In this document: piece after piece, positions 22,915 through 35,733 of the stretch
How the letters are laid out: each line of letters begins with the position of its first letter
How positions within the stretch are numbered: the stretch's first letter is position 1
Assembly (NCBI GenBank): GCA_037074615.1
Contig: CM073549.1
Span: 2,485,001-2,549,000 of the forward strand
Reading direction: 5' to 3'
DNA from: Leucaena leucocephala
Taxonomy: Eukaryota; Streptophyta; Magnoliopsida; Fabales; Fabaceae
Length of the DNA: 64,000 bases
Program-made: the position numbers and the translations under genes
Notes under the pieces: generated by a model
The model's input: the letters and a program-made list of their open reading frames with translations, nothing else
What the model was told of the DNA's origin: nothing
Database searches by the model: none

Positions 22915-23919
22915 ATGCCAGAAAATCCTCTGCAGACTCCAGATCATGCTACTAAAACAACACATTTGATATCATCCAGAGGCCATTCTCTCACCCAGAA
23001 TCATCAGCATCTTCTTGCAACTGTAAGCTCATTAATATCTAGTTTAAAAACATGCATCATATACTTGATTATTTGAATAATATTTGTTTTTTACTTTCAT
23101 GGGAATCTTAATTTCTGCTGAACTGTCCAAACAAGATATTTTCTTACAGACTGACTCTTATCTGCTGGATAAAACCCAGCCAAATGAAGCTTGCTATTCA
23201 AAATCTGAGAAATAGAAGGGACAGAATATTGATGATATGGTTGGAATGCATGAATTTGTCAGGTTCAAGGGATTCTAATAGTGATAGGATGGGGTACTTT
23301 GCTGCCAATTGGGGTGATCATTGCAAGATTCTTCAGAAAAGTTCCATGAAATGCAATGAATGGTACTCAACTCACATAGCGCGCCAGCTTCTGGGATACA
23401 TTCGGGGCAGCATTGGTTGGTCCATTGGCATATGGCTTGCAACTTCTTCTGCAACTCAACGCACTCTCGGTATCATTGCTTTCACTTTCAGCACCCTACA
23501 AGTAAAGTCTCCTTATAATTCTTTCTTCCTCCACTTTGCTGCTAAATACACTTCTTATAATGTAAATATATGTTTCAGATGTTTTCGATTTGTATGGTGC
23601 CAAGGAAAGATCAGGGTTACTGCAGGAGCTGGAAAATATGCCACCATGTTGTGGGGTATGCCATAGTTGTGATAGTTATATAAACATATTCGGAGGTATC
23701 AACACACTCATGAGTGATGAAGCTGAAAAGTTGAAGTGGGCTTATTTGGTAATACTTTGTTTTGGCTCTCATATTTGCAGCATTGGAAGTCTTCAGATGC
23801 ATCAAGTTAAAAATGTCGTCACAATCTGTGGAATCAGCAGCCACCAATATGTGCAACAGTTCACCAGAAATCAAATGAAGTGCATTTGTAATGTGTATGC
23901 TTTTGTTACTTCTTTTTGA
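22915..23919 (+). other. Unrecognised gene-like or decayed region
   Basis: The region is richer in G+C than its surroundings and shows plausible splice signals. An ATG at 22915 opens 36 codons to a GTAAGC donor after 23022. An acceptor before 23150 continues in phase for 21 codons to a TAG at 23213. The other long frame (23184-23666, with WYSTHIARQLLGYIRGSIGW) needs a different start. The frames conflict, which suggests a short unknown gene, a non-coding transcript or an eroded pseudogene. I recognise no family and assign no function. Confidence 0.25.
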
Positions 23920-24613
23920 AGACCATGATATAGCTAGGAGGAAATCTTTTTAATAGATAGTTTCCAATATGACAAGTCCTACTATTTAAAGTACGACTTC
24001 ATATAAAATTTGTTAGATTTATATTGATAGAGAGATTTTAAAGGAAAACAGACATAGCTATAAGTGTGTTTTAAGTAGATGGTTATCCAAAATAAAATAA
24101 GAAAGATGCAAATAAGGTCTAAATAAAATAAGTATATGATTTTGTTTAAAAGTAAAAAAGATTATCAGGGAATTGTAAAAAAAAAAAGAAAATAGGAAAG
24201 TTATATGAATGAATTACAACATTTGTGACTTATGAATCATGTAATTTGATATAAGTTTATTCAATTGATATATTGAAGAATGATTAAAATAAGGATTTTA
24301 AAATAAATTTCATAAGAAAACCCTTTATTTAAAATTTTAATTTGTGTCCTCTAGTCATCTAGAGGGACAATTGAGATTTAATTTAATTTTTATTCTTTTG
24401 ATAGATGTATAATATAGAATAAAATAATTTATAACTATTAAAATTTAAAATAATGATATTTTAATATAGATGCATCTTGAGGAGGGAGGGTTTAATATAG
24501 ACATTTTGATATTTTAAAATAACGAGAATACGATACGTCGTTTTGTTATCTTTCTCCCACCCTTCAACTCCCGTCACCACTTCACGACGAACTTTCTAGC
24601 TGCCGTTTTGAAG
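23920..24613. other. Upstream region of the YggS-like gene
   Basis: AT-rich sequence that becomes GC-richer from about 24530. No gene was seen; it probably holds the YggS-like promoter. Confidence 0.45.
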
Positions 24614-27018
24614 ATGCATATTCGAAGTTTAGTTTTATGTGGAGGATCGGGAGCTCCTTGCCAAGAACAACGAAGGGGTTTCCCCGTACTTGGTGAAGTA
24701 GCTCCATCAAAACCATCAATATCTATGGCCACTTCAGCCGCAATGGACGGCGTCGCTGCGTCGTCGTTCAGGTCTGCCCTACAACGAGTTCAACAGGCTG
24801 CTGAGCGGTCCGGCCGAACTGCCCAGCAGGTCCGACTGGTTGCCGTCAGCAAGACTAAGCCAGTTTCTATTATCCGCGAGGTCTATGATGCTGGCCATCG
24901 ATGCTTTGGCGAGAACTACGTTCAGGAGCTCGTTGAGAAAGCTCCTCAGGTCCTTCGTCTTGCTTTTCCACTCAGCTTGTTTGATTTGCTTTTGTAATAT
25001 CTCCTTTTCGTTTCACTGTTTGGATGAAAAATGATTAAACGTTTCTAATCTACTTGATTTTGCTTACTTCCGAATGCAATCCGTAATAGAGAAGACTGTG
25101 ATTGAATAATTTTTTCTCTTGCAGCTCCCAGATGATATCGAGTGGCATTTCATTGGGAATTTGCAGAGCAATAAAGTGAAGCCTCTTTTGGGTATGAGTA
25201 GTGTAATCATTGAATTTGTGTTGAATAGGGTTTCTTGGGAATTGTTCTTTTAGCCCCTGAACTGAAGTCATGGCATCTTTATCCTGTTCAATTCTATGCT
25301 GACATGCGATGAATTCCAAACTGGAAATTGTGACGAATCTTAGTGTTGTTCTTAGGAACCTGGACCTATGAGATTCAGAGGAGAATTTTATGATACAGAG
25401 TAGTAGTAAAATTATACTTAATCTTTTGTGTTATTACTTATTGGAGTGACTATTTTTTAATACAGACGAGCTATTTTGTTCCCTCCTCCCTGAAAGGTTT
25501 CCATTGAATGTTTGGGTTGTTTATGCATTCATTTTATATCACTAGCTTGTGCATATTATCAAAATATGCTCATTTTTTCTCCAGGCATTTATCTGATTTT
25601 AACATGGTTCCATTTTCCGTTTACAGCCGGTGTTCCAAATCTGGCATATGTAGAGACTGTAGATGATGCGAAGGTATGCTATTCATGCTTGTTTTTGCTT
25701 GCTTTAGGAAGACTAGTGCATTAAGGGTTTTGAGCCCATAAAATTTTGTTTGCAAAATTTTTGGGAATGGGAGATACATATTTCTTGGTTTTTATACTAA
25801 AATGAAGAGATTTTGGGGCTTTTCCTTGGAAGGTAAATTTCTTACTACTGGGTCTATATAATGTTTATAATGTATACTATATAGTCTCAACTTTAGAAGT
25901 TCTTTTAGTGTTCAAGTTCTAAGAAGGACATCATCATAGTTAGCTGCAGACTTCACTATTTCTCACTATTTCACTTATCTCAACCGATGTATGAGGTTGC
26001 CACTCTATCAATGAGTTTAATTTCTGGATGTACACGAGCAAATCTCTCCTAAATCGTTTTTGAAGTTCAATTCTTATCCAATGGAGTTACACAAGCAATT
26101 CTTGTTTGCTGGCAGATAGCAAATCAACTTGACCGGGCAGTAGCAAACATTGGCAGAAAGCCTTTGAAAGTTTTTGTTCAAGTGAATACTAGTGGAGAAA
26201 CAGGTAAGGTACACTGGATTATCTTAATTTTTCAGTTTATGCAGTGTATTAATAAATTGAATCCTGTAAATATTATTGGATTTATGTCCAACAGATCACT
26301 CCTGTAAATAGACTAAACCTATACTATATTTAATGTTTATCAGACTAAAAGCCATATTGATGGGCTGCTTGATGGAGTAGCTTACTGGTTTACAGTTTGT
26401 ACCGTGAATCTTGGTGTACATTTCTGTTTCTTAGTATTATAAATCATATGACCAATCTTATCCTCGAACATAATGTTTCCAATTTGGTTCCAAGATGATA
26501 AATGATTTGCTATCTTCGTGCAGCAAAATCTGGTGTTGAACCTGTTGGATGCGTTGACCTTGTAAGGCATGTCAGGAGCTGCCCTAACCTTGAGTTTTGT
26601 TGTTTAATGACAATTGGTATGGCAGATTATACAGCTACACCAGAAAATTTTAAGGTTGTGGCCGGTGCCCTAAATTTTCAACTCGTATTTCTCCTCCTTT
26701 GCTGGTGAATTTCCTTGAAACTATTGTTTTTTCCCCTATTCTCCAGACATTATCTGATTGTAGAAGCGAAGTTTGTAAAGAACTTGGAATATCGGAAGAG
26801 CAATGTGAGCTATCGATGGGCATGTCTTCAGACTATGAGCTAGCTGTAAGAAATCTGCTTGTGATTTACATGCCTTGAGCCGAAACGACCAGTAATGTCT
26901 AAAAACTGTTTAATCAGCCAACTTTATAATTTTACAGATTAAGATGGGAAGTACGAATGTGAGGGTTGGATCTATCATATTTGGAGCCAGAGAGTATCCC
27001 AAGAAACAGAACCAGTAG
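24614..27018 (+). CDS. YggS/PLPBP-family pyridoxal-phosphate homeostasis protein
   Basis: Seven exons join in phase: 24614-24949, 25125-25191, 25627-25673, 26116-26203, 26524-26654, 26747-26845 and 26938-27018 (282 residues from the first ATG). The conserved fold starts near residue 52. The PLP lysine is in AVSKTKP (K80), followed by CFGENYVQE, WHFIGNLQSNK, VNTSGE, MTIGM, LSMGMSSDYE and GSTNVRVGSIIFG, all family signatures. Members bind PLP and buffer B6 vitamers and keto/amino-acid pools without classical enzyme activity. An internal ATG at 24725 (M38) gives the usual cytosolic length. The 37-residue N-extension is Ser/Arg/Pro-rich and might be a transit peptide or 5' leader. As I recall, Arabidopsis has it at At1g11930. 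Confidence 0.92.
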
Positions 27019-27935
27019 ATCTTGCAGCCTCGTTCGAGTTCCCAACTCCTCATGCGGCAAAATTGTGGGGGATATATGCACAAAGTTTTTGGAATTACAA
27101 AGAGTCAATGTCAGAGAAACCTGAACAAATAAATTGACGTTGAACATAAAATAAATTCACTTACTGAATGGGATGTGTATTGTTTTTCTTTTCTTTTCGT
27201 TATCTGTTTGGTACCTCATGATTGTTGTCCCAACAAGGGATTAGGGATGGGGGAAAATGTAACTCGATTTATCGGCCACAAATCCTTCAATGTCAAAAAC
27301 AGCAATGCGAAGAAAAGTCACTTGTTTTAATATGTAAAGCATAGTACGGAATAATAATGGTTAATTATTTATTTCTAATAAAAAAGTACTTTTGATATGC
27401 TTCTATTGAAATTTTAGGCAAAAAGATATTAATTACACTTATAATTTCATAAAATGCATCGCATGCTTCATACGACTAAGAAAATCTCTTGTATTTAAAA
27501 CGGAGAAAGTATCTTTAAAATTTCATAATATGCAAAAAAAATTATTATAGTCATGTTACTGCTCAAAATTTTTTATTATAATTTTTGCGATATTCTTAAA
27601 TTACTCAATAAAATGATTAATATACAATGATTTTATATTTAATATTTTGTTAGCACGCAATAATTTCTTGAAGGTTATAAGAGTTTAACATTTGAAAGAT
27701 TAAACTATTAATTTCTGAATTCAAATAAGAATATATGGTTCTGTATATCTCTTGTTTCCACTACGACGTCGTTAATTCCCAAACTTCGTCCGCAGTATTT
27801 GGGGCTGGAGGAGAAACTATATATAGGACACCACACAGAAATAGACGCACGTAGAAGGTGGGGCAGTTTATTTGCTGAGAGAAATTTCGAAACAATTCAG
27901 AGACGAAGATCCTTTTTCTCATTGGAAATCCAGAG
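27019..27935. other. Intergenic between YggS-like and DUF1068 genes
   Basis: This is the 3' flank of the YggS-like gene and the promoter of the next. A block around 27485-27510 (AAACGGAGAAAGTA) resembles one end of a Stowaway-type element, but no partner end was found. Confidence 0.45.
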
Positions 27936-29555
27936 ATGAACAGGAAGCAACAAAAGGCGTTCAAGTTTTTCCTGTGGATACTGGCACTCACTCTCGCGCT
28001 TTTCATCGCCGGACGACCCTTATTTTGGCACCTCAGCGAAGGTTTTGCCGCCGTACGCCGCGACGCCTCTCCTTCTTCTTGCCCTCCTTGTCCCTGCGAT
28101 TGCTCTCTTGAACCCCTTCTTTCTCTTCCCGACGGTGCTTCTCTTTTCTTCTCTGATTAGTGATGGTGCTTGATTGACAAGTTGGAGTTTATTTCTGATC
28201 CTTGGCCTAATGACGAATTCCGGAAACTCCATTCTTATTTAAATGTTCATACTCTGCATTGTAGTGTTGATCAGGTCAAAACACTATTTGAATGAATTCA
28301 GACAATATCTGCTCTAATAAGCTCGCTGGTAGAGGCATCATAACTAAAAATCAATACTGAACTGTGTCTGAATCTGACGCAACAAGTAGTGCGGAATTGG
28401 ATTGTGTTAGATATAAGAAGAAATGGATACTTTAGTGCCACCATTTCTTTGTTGTTAGTGTGGTTAGTTAATTTCCAAAGGAAAAGAAAAGAAAAGGAAA
28501 GAAGATCACTCTCGCAACATCACTCCTGACCCTGACCGCCCATTACAATGGAAAATATGAACGTGATAATCTTTTAGCAAATGTTGTTTATACATCTTAC
28601 TGAGATATTAATTGCTGATTAGATTGCTATTTTTCTCAGTTTTCATTTAGGCCTTGATCTTGCTTATTGATTGGGCAAGCTTAACGCAGTTTCTTTGCCT
28701 GTTTTTCCACTGCAGGATTAAGTAACAACTCCATTATAGGTAAGTCTTTCCACCTTCACTACACTTAAAGTTACAGAAAGCAGTCATTATGAACTTAGAT
28801 GGCAATCCCGAGGCAGGGATTAGATATTCTTTAAGTATCCAAAGTGTCTAGATATGACCTAGGCCGAGGCATTCCTAGATGTCTAAATTCAATTCTGAAT
28901 GTGGGGTTAATATTTATGATTTCTTAAACAACCAAAATGGTCATAAGTCCTGATATTTGTCACATATAATTGTGTTCTAAAAAATGTCAAAGATAACCTT
29001 AACTCATCACTGAAGATCTTACCTCAGTATCATCTGGTGTAGGGGCAACTAATAGAATGTCTGCAGGACAATAAGGCACGTTAGGGATTGAGGGATAAGG
29101 ACAATAGAAAAGGAAAGCCAGGGAGATGTTTGGTTTAGATAAAACCTTGTCTTTCATTTTTCTGAATCCAAATATATCTCAGAAGTTCAAATTGTGTCAC
29201 CTTTCATGTTTAGACAATTGTTCAAATTGTATTTAGCATATATGCAGATTGCATGAGACAAGATCCAGAGGTGAGCGAAGAGATGCAGAAGGGTTTTTTG
29301 GATCTGTTGTCAGAAGAAGTGAAGTTAAAGGAAGCTGAAGCTCTGGAAAAACATCAGCGAGCCGACGTGGCTCTTTTAGAGGCTAAGAAAGTGGCATCGC
29401 AGTATCAAAAGGAGGCTGACAAGTGCAATTCAGGGATGGAGACATGTGAGGAGGCAAGGGAAAAAGCAGAAGAAGCACTTGAAGATCAGAGGAAAATAAC
29501 TGCCTTGTGGGAGCTCAGGGCTCGCCAAAGAGGATGGAGTCCACAGACGCAGTGA
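27936..29555 (+). CDS. DUF1068 (ELMO/NKS1-type) Golgi membrane protein
   Basis: Three exons: 27936-28134, a 24-nt microexon 28716-28739, and 29248-29555 (176 residues). Residues about 10-28 are a membrane anchor, followed by RPLFWHL, a Cys-rich CPPCPCDCS motif, then NNSIIDCM across the microexon. A long charged coiled-coil with EAEALEKHQRADVALLEAKK and CNSGMETCEEAREKAEEAL is the DUF1068 signature. Arabidopsis relatives (ELMO1, NKS1/ELMO4) are Golgi proteins that scaffold homogalacturonan synthesis and affect cell adhesion. That role is transferred by family and not shown here. As I recall, the closest Arabidopsis position is At4g04360, next to a LeuRS gene. Confidence 0.9.
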
Positions 29556-30841
29556 GCTCTTGTCCCAACATTAGAATAGGGCGGTGCCTTTTTTATCTGA
29601 GTAAAAGCATCATTTGCTAACATCTTCATCGTTAGTTTTTTCATTTTTATCGTATGCATTGATTCTTTGTTGTGGTTACTCGGTATTAGTTACTAAGAAG
29701 TAAATTCCCATGAAAATTCCAGTTTCAGACTGGTTATCTCCCATCCCTTGGGTTTAGAGTTCATGAAGAAGCAGCTTACTTTTCTACATCTACCTGATGA
29801 TGCTTGAACCTCAACTTGCACTTCCATGACCATACTTTAAGATTGGAGTTGAAAATAACAGAAGTGAACGGGTTTGCGGACAGAGGATGTTTGCCTACAC
29901 TATGTTTATGGAAAACTTCTGTTTAGGTCACATGCTAAAGTGAGAGAATTTAGCAGAGACTACTTCATTTGGAGAAAGAAGGGAATTAAAACTACTTCAA
30001 TTCCTTTTTCCCTCCTTCCCAAACAACAATAAAACGGTACCTTTTCCTTTAATTCTCTCCCTTCTCTCTCGTTCATTTTCCCACCAAACAAGTGGGCATG
30101 GAAATATCTTTTTTGGCCCCCTTCTGGGGGGAATGTACACACCAAAAGAACTATAACTTGGAAGATCAATGGTGGGGGATCAAAACACTTCGAAGACAAT
30201 CCAAGAATATTATTCATCTGGAAGGTCGGAACTTGAAGACTACAAAGCATGTATTCTTTTCTTTTTTTCCACTTTCATTTTTTTAAGAAAATTACTAGCA
30301 ACCATATTTTATGAAATCTCTGAAATATGAATCCATCTATCTAAACTAGCTTCATCTACTCTTTGTTTCTTCCTAAAACTACATTTATTTCTTATTTTCA
30401 GAGAGTGAAACGAAAACAAACAGTCCCAAAGTTTTCAGAAATAATCGCAGCTCTTAGAAGCCTTTTTTACATTATAAATTAATAATTCATATACCAGATC
30501 GCTGTTCTACAACTGAGGTATTTGTATGAAGCCTCTCTACAAGGCAAGATCAAATTATCTTTATCAGCTTGCTACTACTAACCATACCTACATAATGCTG
30601 AATCAAACTATTTCAGTTGCAAATGATCTTCATCAGCTTGTTACTATTAACCGTATCTACTTTTACTTCTGAACTGAACTATTCTCAGCAGCGGCTATAT
30701 CTCATCCCTTTTTCTGCAAAATCCGGGGCAGGGTAAGCTGTCTTTAAAACTTGAAGTAGCCCCACTTGGCGTTCGAGCTTCGAAGTATATATTGTATGAG
30801 TTAGTATATGGATAGAGTGCTTCATGAACATATGCATCACG
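29556..30841. other. Intergenic between convergent genes
   Basis: This is the 3' flanks of the DUF1068 gene (+) and the GT14 gene (-). Frames at 29960-30286 are pyrimidine/purine-biased, with no family features. Confidence 0.5.
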
Positions 30842-33800
30842 TCATTGATGACTGTCTAACGATGAAGATACTTCAGAGCGGCGGCGGCCGACTGAGTCAT
30901 CACTGTCATCAGTCAACAGACGCATAGCAGCTCCCTGAGAGAATTTCCGAGCAAACAAAAAACAAGGAACGGATGTTGAATTGTTACGGCACCATTCTGT
31001 CCGGTACTCAGTCTCATAATATATATGACCGATGCCCTGTTGAAAAAGAAAATATCCACATGTTAAGCATGTAGTTGCAGTAGCAAGATAAAAAATTAAA
31101 TCTAATCATAATGATTGAAGCTAATGCTACAAATCAACAAGCGCTAGATATATTGATTGAAAGAAGAAGAATCTCTCACATCGATGGAGCAAAGAAACAG
31201 AAATAAGTACTCAAAAATCTTATATTAAAACAAGTGTAGCAGATGAAAATCATAAGTAATTATTATATCAGTAGACCTTTCTTTATCTTTCCAACAAAAC
31301 CATTTTTTATTTCCAACCCAGCAAACTCCATATCTACAATCATAAGGGGAAGCATATGAATTATAGCAACACATAGGATGCTTTAAGACCAGCACAGATT
31401 TCAAGAAGTTATGTTCAGTCATTCCCTCCACATTATGTGCCACAGCAGTAGAAACATCAATTTTTCATTATTATAAATTGGAAATCATCTTTGTATTTGC
31501 TCTCCTTTGTGGGGAGAGGATATGAGGCTTTAAGCAATGTTTGTCAACTAATACGGCAAGTGAGACAACAAAAAATAACCTTTATTTCCCTTATTCTTTC
31601 GGGGCTAGCATTTGCATAGCCGAAGGTCATAGGATGCCACCCTTTATTCTCCAATTTTGTTGCAGACTCGTTCCACACCGTATAGGTTAATGTTCTTCTT
31701 TCAAGCTCACCTTCGAGGCCATGCATCTGAAACAAGAGCACAAGAATAAGAATGGAAATCACGACTTCTAACAAAAATTATGATCAAGGTCATTAATGAA
31801 TAAAGTGGAAGGGAAAAATAGTGTAAATTGATTTGATCATGCATTTTATGAATATGTAATATAGAAATTGGAGAAGGAAAAATCTATCTCAGCATCTTAC
31901 CGCAAGCAATGTCTGCACATAATGTTCATCTGGGATACAGTTGTGCTGCTTCTGAAGTTTCTGCGCTTGAACCAAAATTATTCAACATTATCACACATTA
32001 AAAAATAAAAAATAAAATGATAGTACCACAATATTTTCTCTGACTATTCTACAATCTGATCAAGTCTTCTTCATCCATCCAATATGTAACATGTTACTAG
32101 GATCTATAAACTTATTTCTCTTGAATTTTTCATGAGATTAACTATATGTATTTCACAGCAGATGTGCTTTACAATTATTCCTAGATCCTAGATACCTAGA
32201 GCAGGAATTTTGACCATACAACAAGCCCCCCTCTTCCCCCCACACCCCAAAAAATATCATCAATATTAATATAAAGGAAACCAAATTATCACCACTTACA
32301 AGATTGAGCTTTCCCTTTCTGGCATCCACCGGTGGGCGTCGCTGCAAAGCAAGAAGAAAATTAAAAGGTTTTGTATGGATAATCATACAATGCTTATTTA
32401 CAGGTTAGCCAGTAATGAACAGTAGTCTATACTAAATAATTTAATTTTGACTAGATTTTCAGGGTAACATGATTTTCATATAATATCGAATTACACCAAC
32501 TTTAGCAAAAGTGTAAAGTGTAGACAAGAATTTATTCAACTATAGATTAACTAAATACCTTGCAATATTTTTTAAAAACTGGAAAGACAACTTCATCATC
32601 CGCAATCACTTCAGCATGGCTACGAATCAAGGTGATCCACTGGAATTCCAAAATAATTTCCAATTAATGCATAATTCTAGAAAGACATTGCCAAAACTGT
32701 CATTCTCTATACCAAATGAAAATTTAAAGTTGATATGTACAAATGAATTTGTGGCTAAAAACTATCCTGGTTTTTCAAATTGGAAATATTGGTTCCTTCA
32801 TGCCGTGAGTAGAGCCTTCAGATTATATAGGGCTAGTTATGAAAGTCAAATCAGTTCTATAGTATAACAGTGACTTGATTTTCGAATCAAGCATGAAGTA
32901 ACATTTTTTTCCTCCATTTAACTTGGAAAAATGACACGCTTGCCTCTGTATTTCACACCATTTTTAACTCAATGATATGAATAATTAGAATATCTGAGTT
33001 ATGTTATTGTTTAGGATTGTTTCCCTGGTTCCTGATCTATCACTGCATCCCTCCTCAACGAGTATCATGGAAAGTTAATTGTTCAAAAGATCCTGTAAAG
33101 TGTACCTAACCCATAGGCTCTAAGACTGCAAAGCAAAAAATCCAACAAAATACAACTCAGGCAGAAAAGAAACCCAAGCAACAGACAAAACAATTTTCTT
33201 TTAAAGGTCATGGATTCTCATAAACAGAAAATTGATAGATGCTGTAAAAATACGTTTTAGCTAAGACAAATAACCTGGGACCCTTTACGCCATCTTTCTC
33301 TTGGTATTTTAGGTGACATTTTTGGGTTGTAGCGGCCCTCCTTCACATCGAGAAAGCTGCCATACAAACAAACTATAAGTTGCAGCTTCAAAACTTCTGC
33401 ATTACACAAAAGGCTAAGAAATTGCATTATGAAGTCATTTTGATAGACCCGGTATAAAATGAATTAGTGCTAAGCACCTCCAGAATCAAAGTCGTCTTCT
33501 ACCTGTCCACGAAACTCCTTGGTGAACCCATGACATAATTGTACACATAGTTAAAGTTGTAAAGAGGGACACAACTGCACATAGGAAACAGGAAACGAAG
33601 ATTGAGTAAGTTCGCACATGTATATCCCTGGCCTCCTCTTCCTCAGAAAAAGAATCGATAGGATGGAGAAAGTAAAATGAAAACTAGTCCTGAATAAACA
33701 GAGATGACTACTGAATGTGTTATTTGAAGGAGCGAAAAACTCGAAATTTGATCAAGCGAGTATAAACCAAACATTTACAGTAGTATTTGGCGATAGGGAT

Positions 33801-34632
33801 GAAAAAATCATGCATGCACGGAATCGACATCAACACCAACCTGTCAGAGAGAAGAACGAATCTTTGATTTGCAGGTTCTTCCAAAGCTGCATCCAGTAAC
33901 AACCTTTCAGCCTGAATCATACTCGATTCGCCCCATAAAACCTAAAATAGGCAACGCCAAATAAGTAAATTCTTAATCCAAATTAAAAAAGTAATAATAT
34001 TAACATGAAACACCGGCCATAAATTGGATACGTTTTTCTTTTTCTTTTTCTTTTTTTTTCCTCCCTTAAACTTAAAGAGCTTTCCAACTTTCACAATCGT
34101 TTCAAGGAGAAGAAACTTTTTGGTTGAGCTGTTTTTTTTAACTACTTTCTCAGCAAAGTAACCACTTCACCTGAATGCTATTACTCAGTTGTCGACCGTA
34201 AAAGTAGCGCGACCTCGTGGTAGATTCATCGAACACAAACCCAGGCGCCGAATGAACATAAATGGAGAAATTAGCTGCGTCCCCGTTCTGCAAACACAGA
34301 AAAAGCCCAAATAAGAACACCATCAAAGCCGATCACTTCGTCAATAAAACGCGATCGCAGCGAACCTCGAAGAAGGTTTCCCAGAGAAAAACGAGAGGGA
34401 GTTCGCGGCGGGCGAGGAACATGAAGGCGATCTTGGGAGGGCCATCGAAGGTCTCCAGAGAAATTCGGGATCTCCTACGAGAATAAGAAGTGGACGAAGT
34501 GAGTTCTGATTGGGAATGAAGCTTGAAGAAAGCAAAGGCGCAGAGGGAGAGAGAGACGCAGAAGATTATCAAAAGCTTGAAGCTGAACCGGTTGGCTTGG
34601 CGTCTCGCTAATGGAGGCGCCTTCTTCATCAT
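30842..34632 (-). CDS. GT14 Core-2/I-branching-type glycosyltransferase
   Basis: Ten exons join in phase: 34366-34632, 34171-34287, 33841-33941, 33503-33574, 33275-33356, 32559-32639, 32300-32341, 31901-31960, 31580-31726 and 30842-31036 (387 residues). A type II anchor lies at about residues 19-37 after a basic N-tail. The domain shows KIAFMFLARRELPLVFLWE, FSIYVHSAPG, RFVLLSDSCVPLYNFNYVY, W-RKGSQW and PDEHYVQTLL, all typical of plant GT14 (BC10-like, formerly DUF266). The end is Ser/Asp-rich. It should act in the Golgi lumen on wall glycans or arabinogalactan proteins; the acceptor cannot be told. Start at MMKKAPP (34632); a longer frame to 34722 is possible. As I recall, the match is At1g11940. 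Confidence 0.92.
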
Positions 34633-35733
34633 GCCTAACCCTGCTATTCCCAAAATGGGGAAGTTGAATTTGATGCGAAAAGAGTTGAACAAACATTTCA
34701 AAATCGAATTGCTGATCACCATTACCGTGTTGGAGGTGAGGTTGAAGCTGGGCTGTCAGCTGTGCCTGTGCACGCAGGCGGTGAACTCCAAAGCTGAAGC
34801 CTTTCACGATTCTTCAGTAACCGTATCAATACGTCCCCGTTGGAAATCTCGTGAATCTACCGAACTCGATGCGATGGTCAAACCATACAGGGACTCAAAA
34901 TACCCGCGTCGCCGACGTGGACATTTTGCGGTGACCGAAGGCTAAAAACTCGGAAACTGAAGTAAATGCCAAACAAAGTATCACTTTTTATTTGTGTCGG
35001 CCGATTTTTTTTTTTTTTTAAATTGATCTACATGTACGACCTTATAAAAGTATAATTGACGAAATTTGAAAATCATTGTCGCTAAAGAAAGGGAGCAAAG
35101 TTTTATGGAACAAGCATATCGCCTGAAAATAATTCTCCAAATGTATTTTTTTATTTACAAATTTTAAACTTTTTAATCATATTTTTAAGAGATTTGGCAA
35201 ATTTTGATGTGCACAACACAATGCACGACGGGTCGCATCTAAAAAATATTTTCTTCGATGATATTAACGATCATACACACAGACACACAATTCGCTATGG
35301 TAATGAACAATAATTTTAAGAGAGAAACAATTAAAATGATAGTACCACCAGTCCAAGACGATAACTGTAATTTAAGATTCAAGATTCAAGATCTTATTTC
35401 ATGAGAGAAGAAGAAGAAGAAGAAAAGATGAAAATTTCAAATCCTTCTCCGCCTAATTTCTCTAAATGTGTCACCCAAAGCACATTGACGTAAGAACCTT
35501 TTATTGAGTATTCATGTTCTTCCTTTATTTTTTGAAATTTCTCCTTATGCTGTTCATCTGAATGGAGGCAATAATATTCGCATTATGTTTTTGTGCAGCC
35601 TTCATTCCCAAGTTTGGGGTAACTTATTCTATAATTGAATATTAGAATACAACCTATGCCTCACATGGCCATGTGTGAAAGAGTCCATGTTTGTCGGGAG
35701 AGTGCTTTCGGGGTGACAGATTTATACAATCAA
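34633..35733. other. Upstream region of the GT14 gene
   Basis: The 5' leader and promoter of the GT14 gene, including a T-rich run near 35005 and an (AGA)n run near 35410. The plus-strand frame 34523-34945 is antisense to GT14 exon 1 and leader. Confidence 0.5.

Noticed and set aside
27400..27510. Second Stowaway MITE
   Set aside because: Only one end-like motif (AAACGGAGAAAGTA) was found; no opposite inverted repeat.
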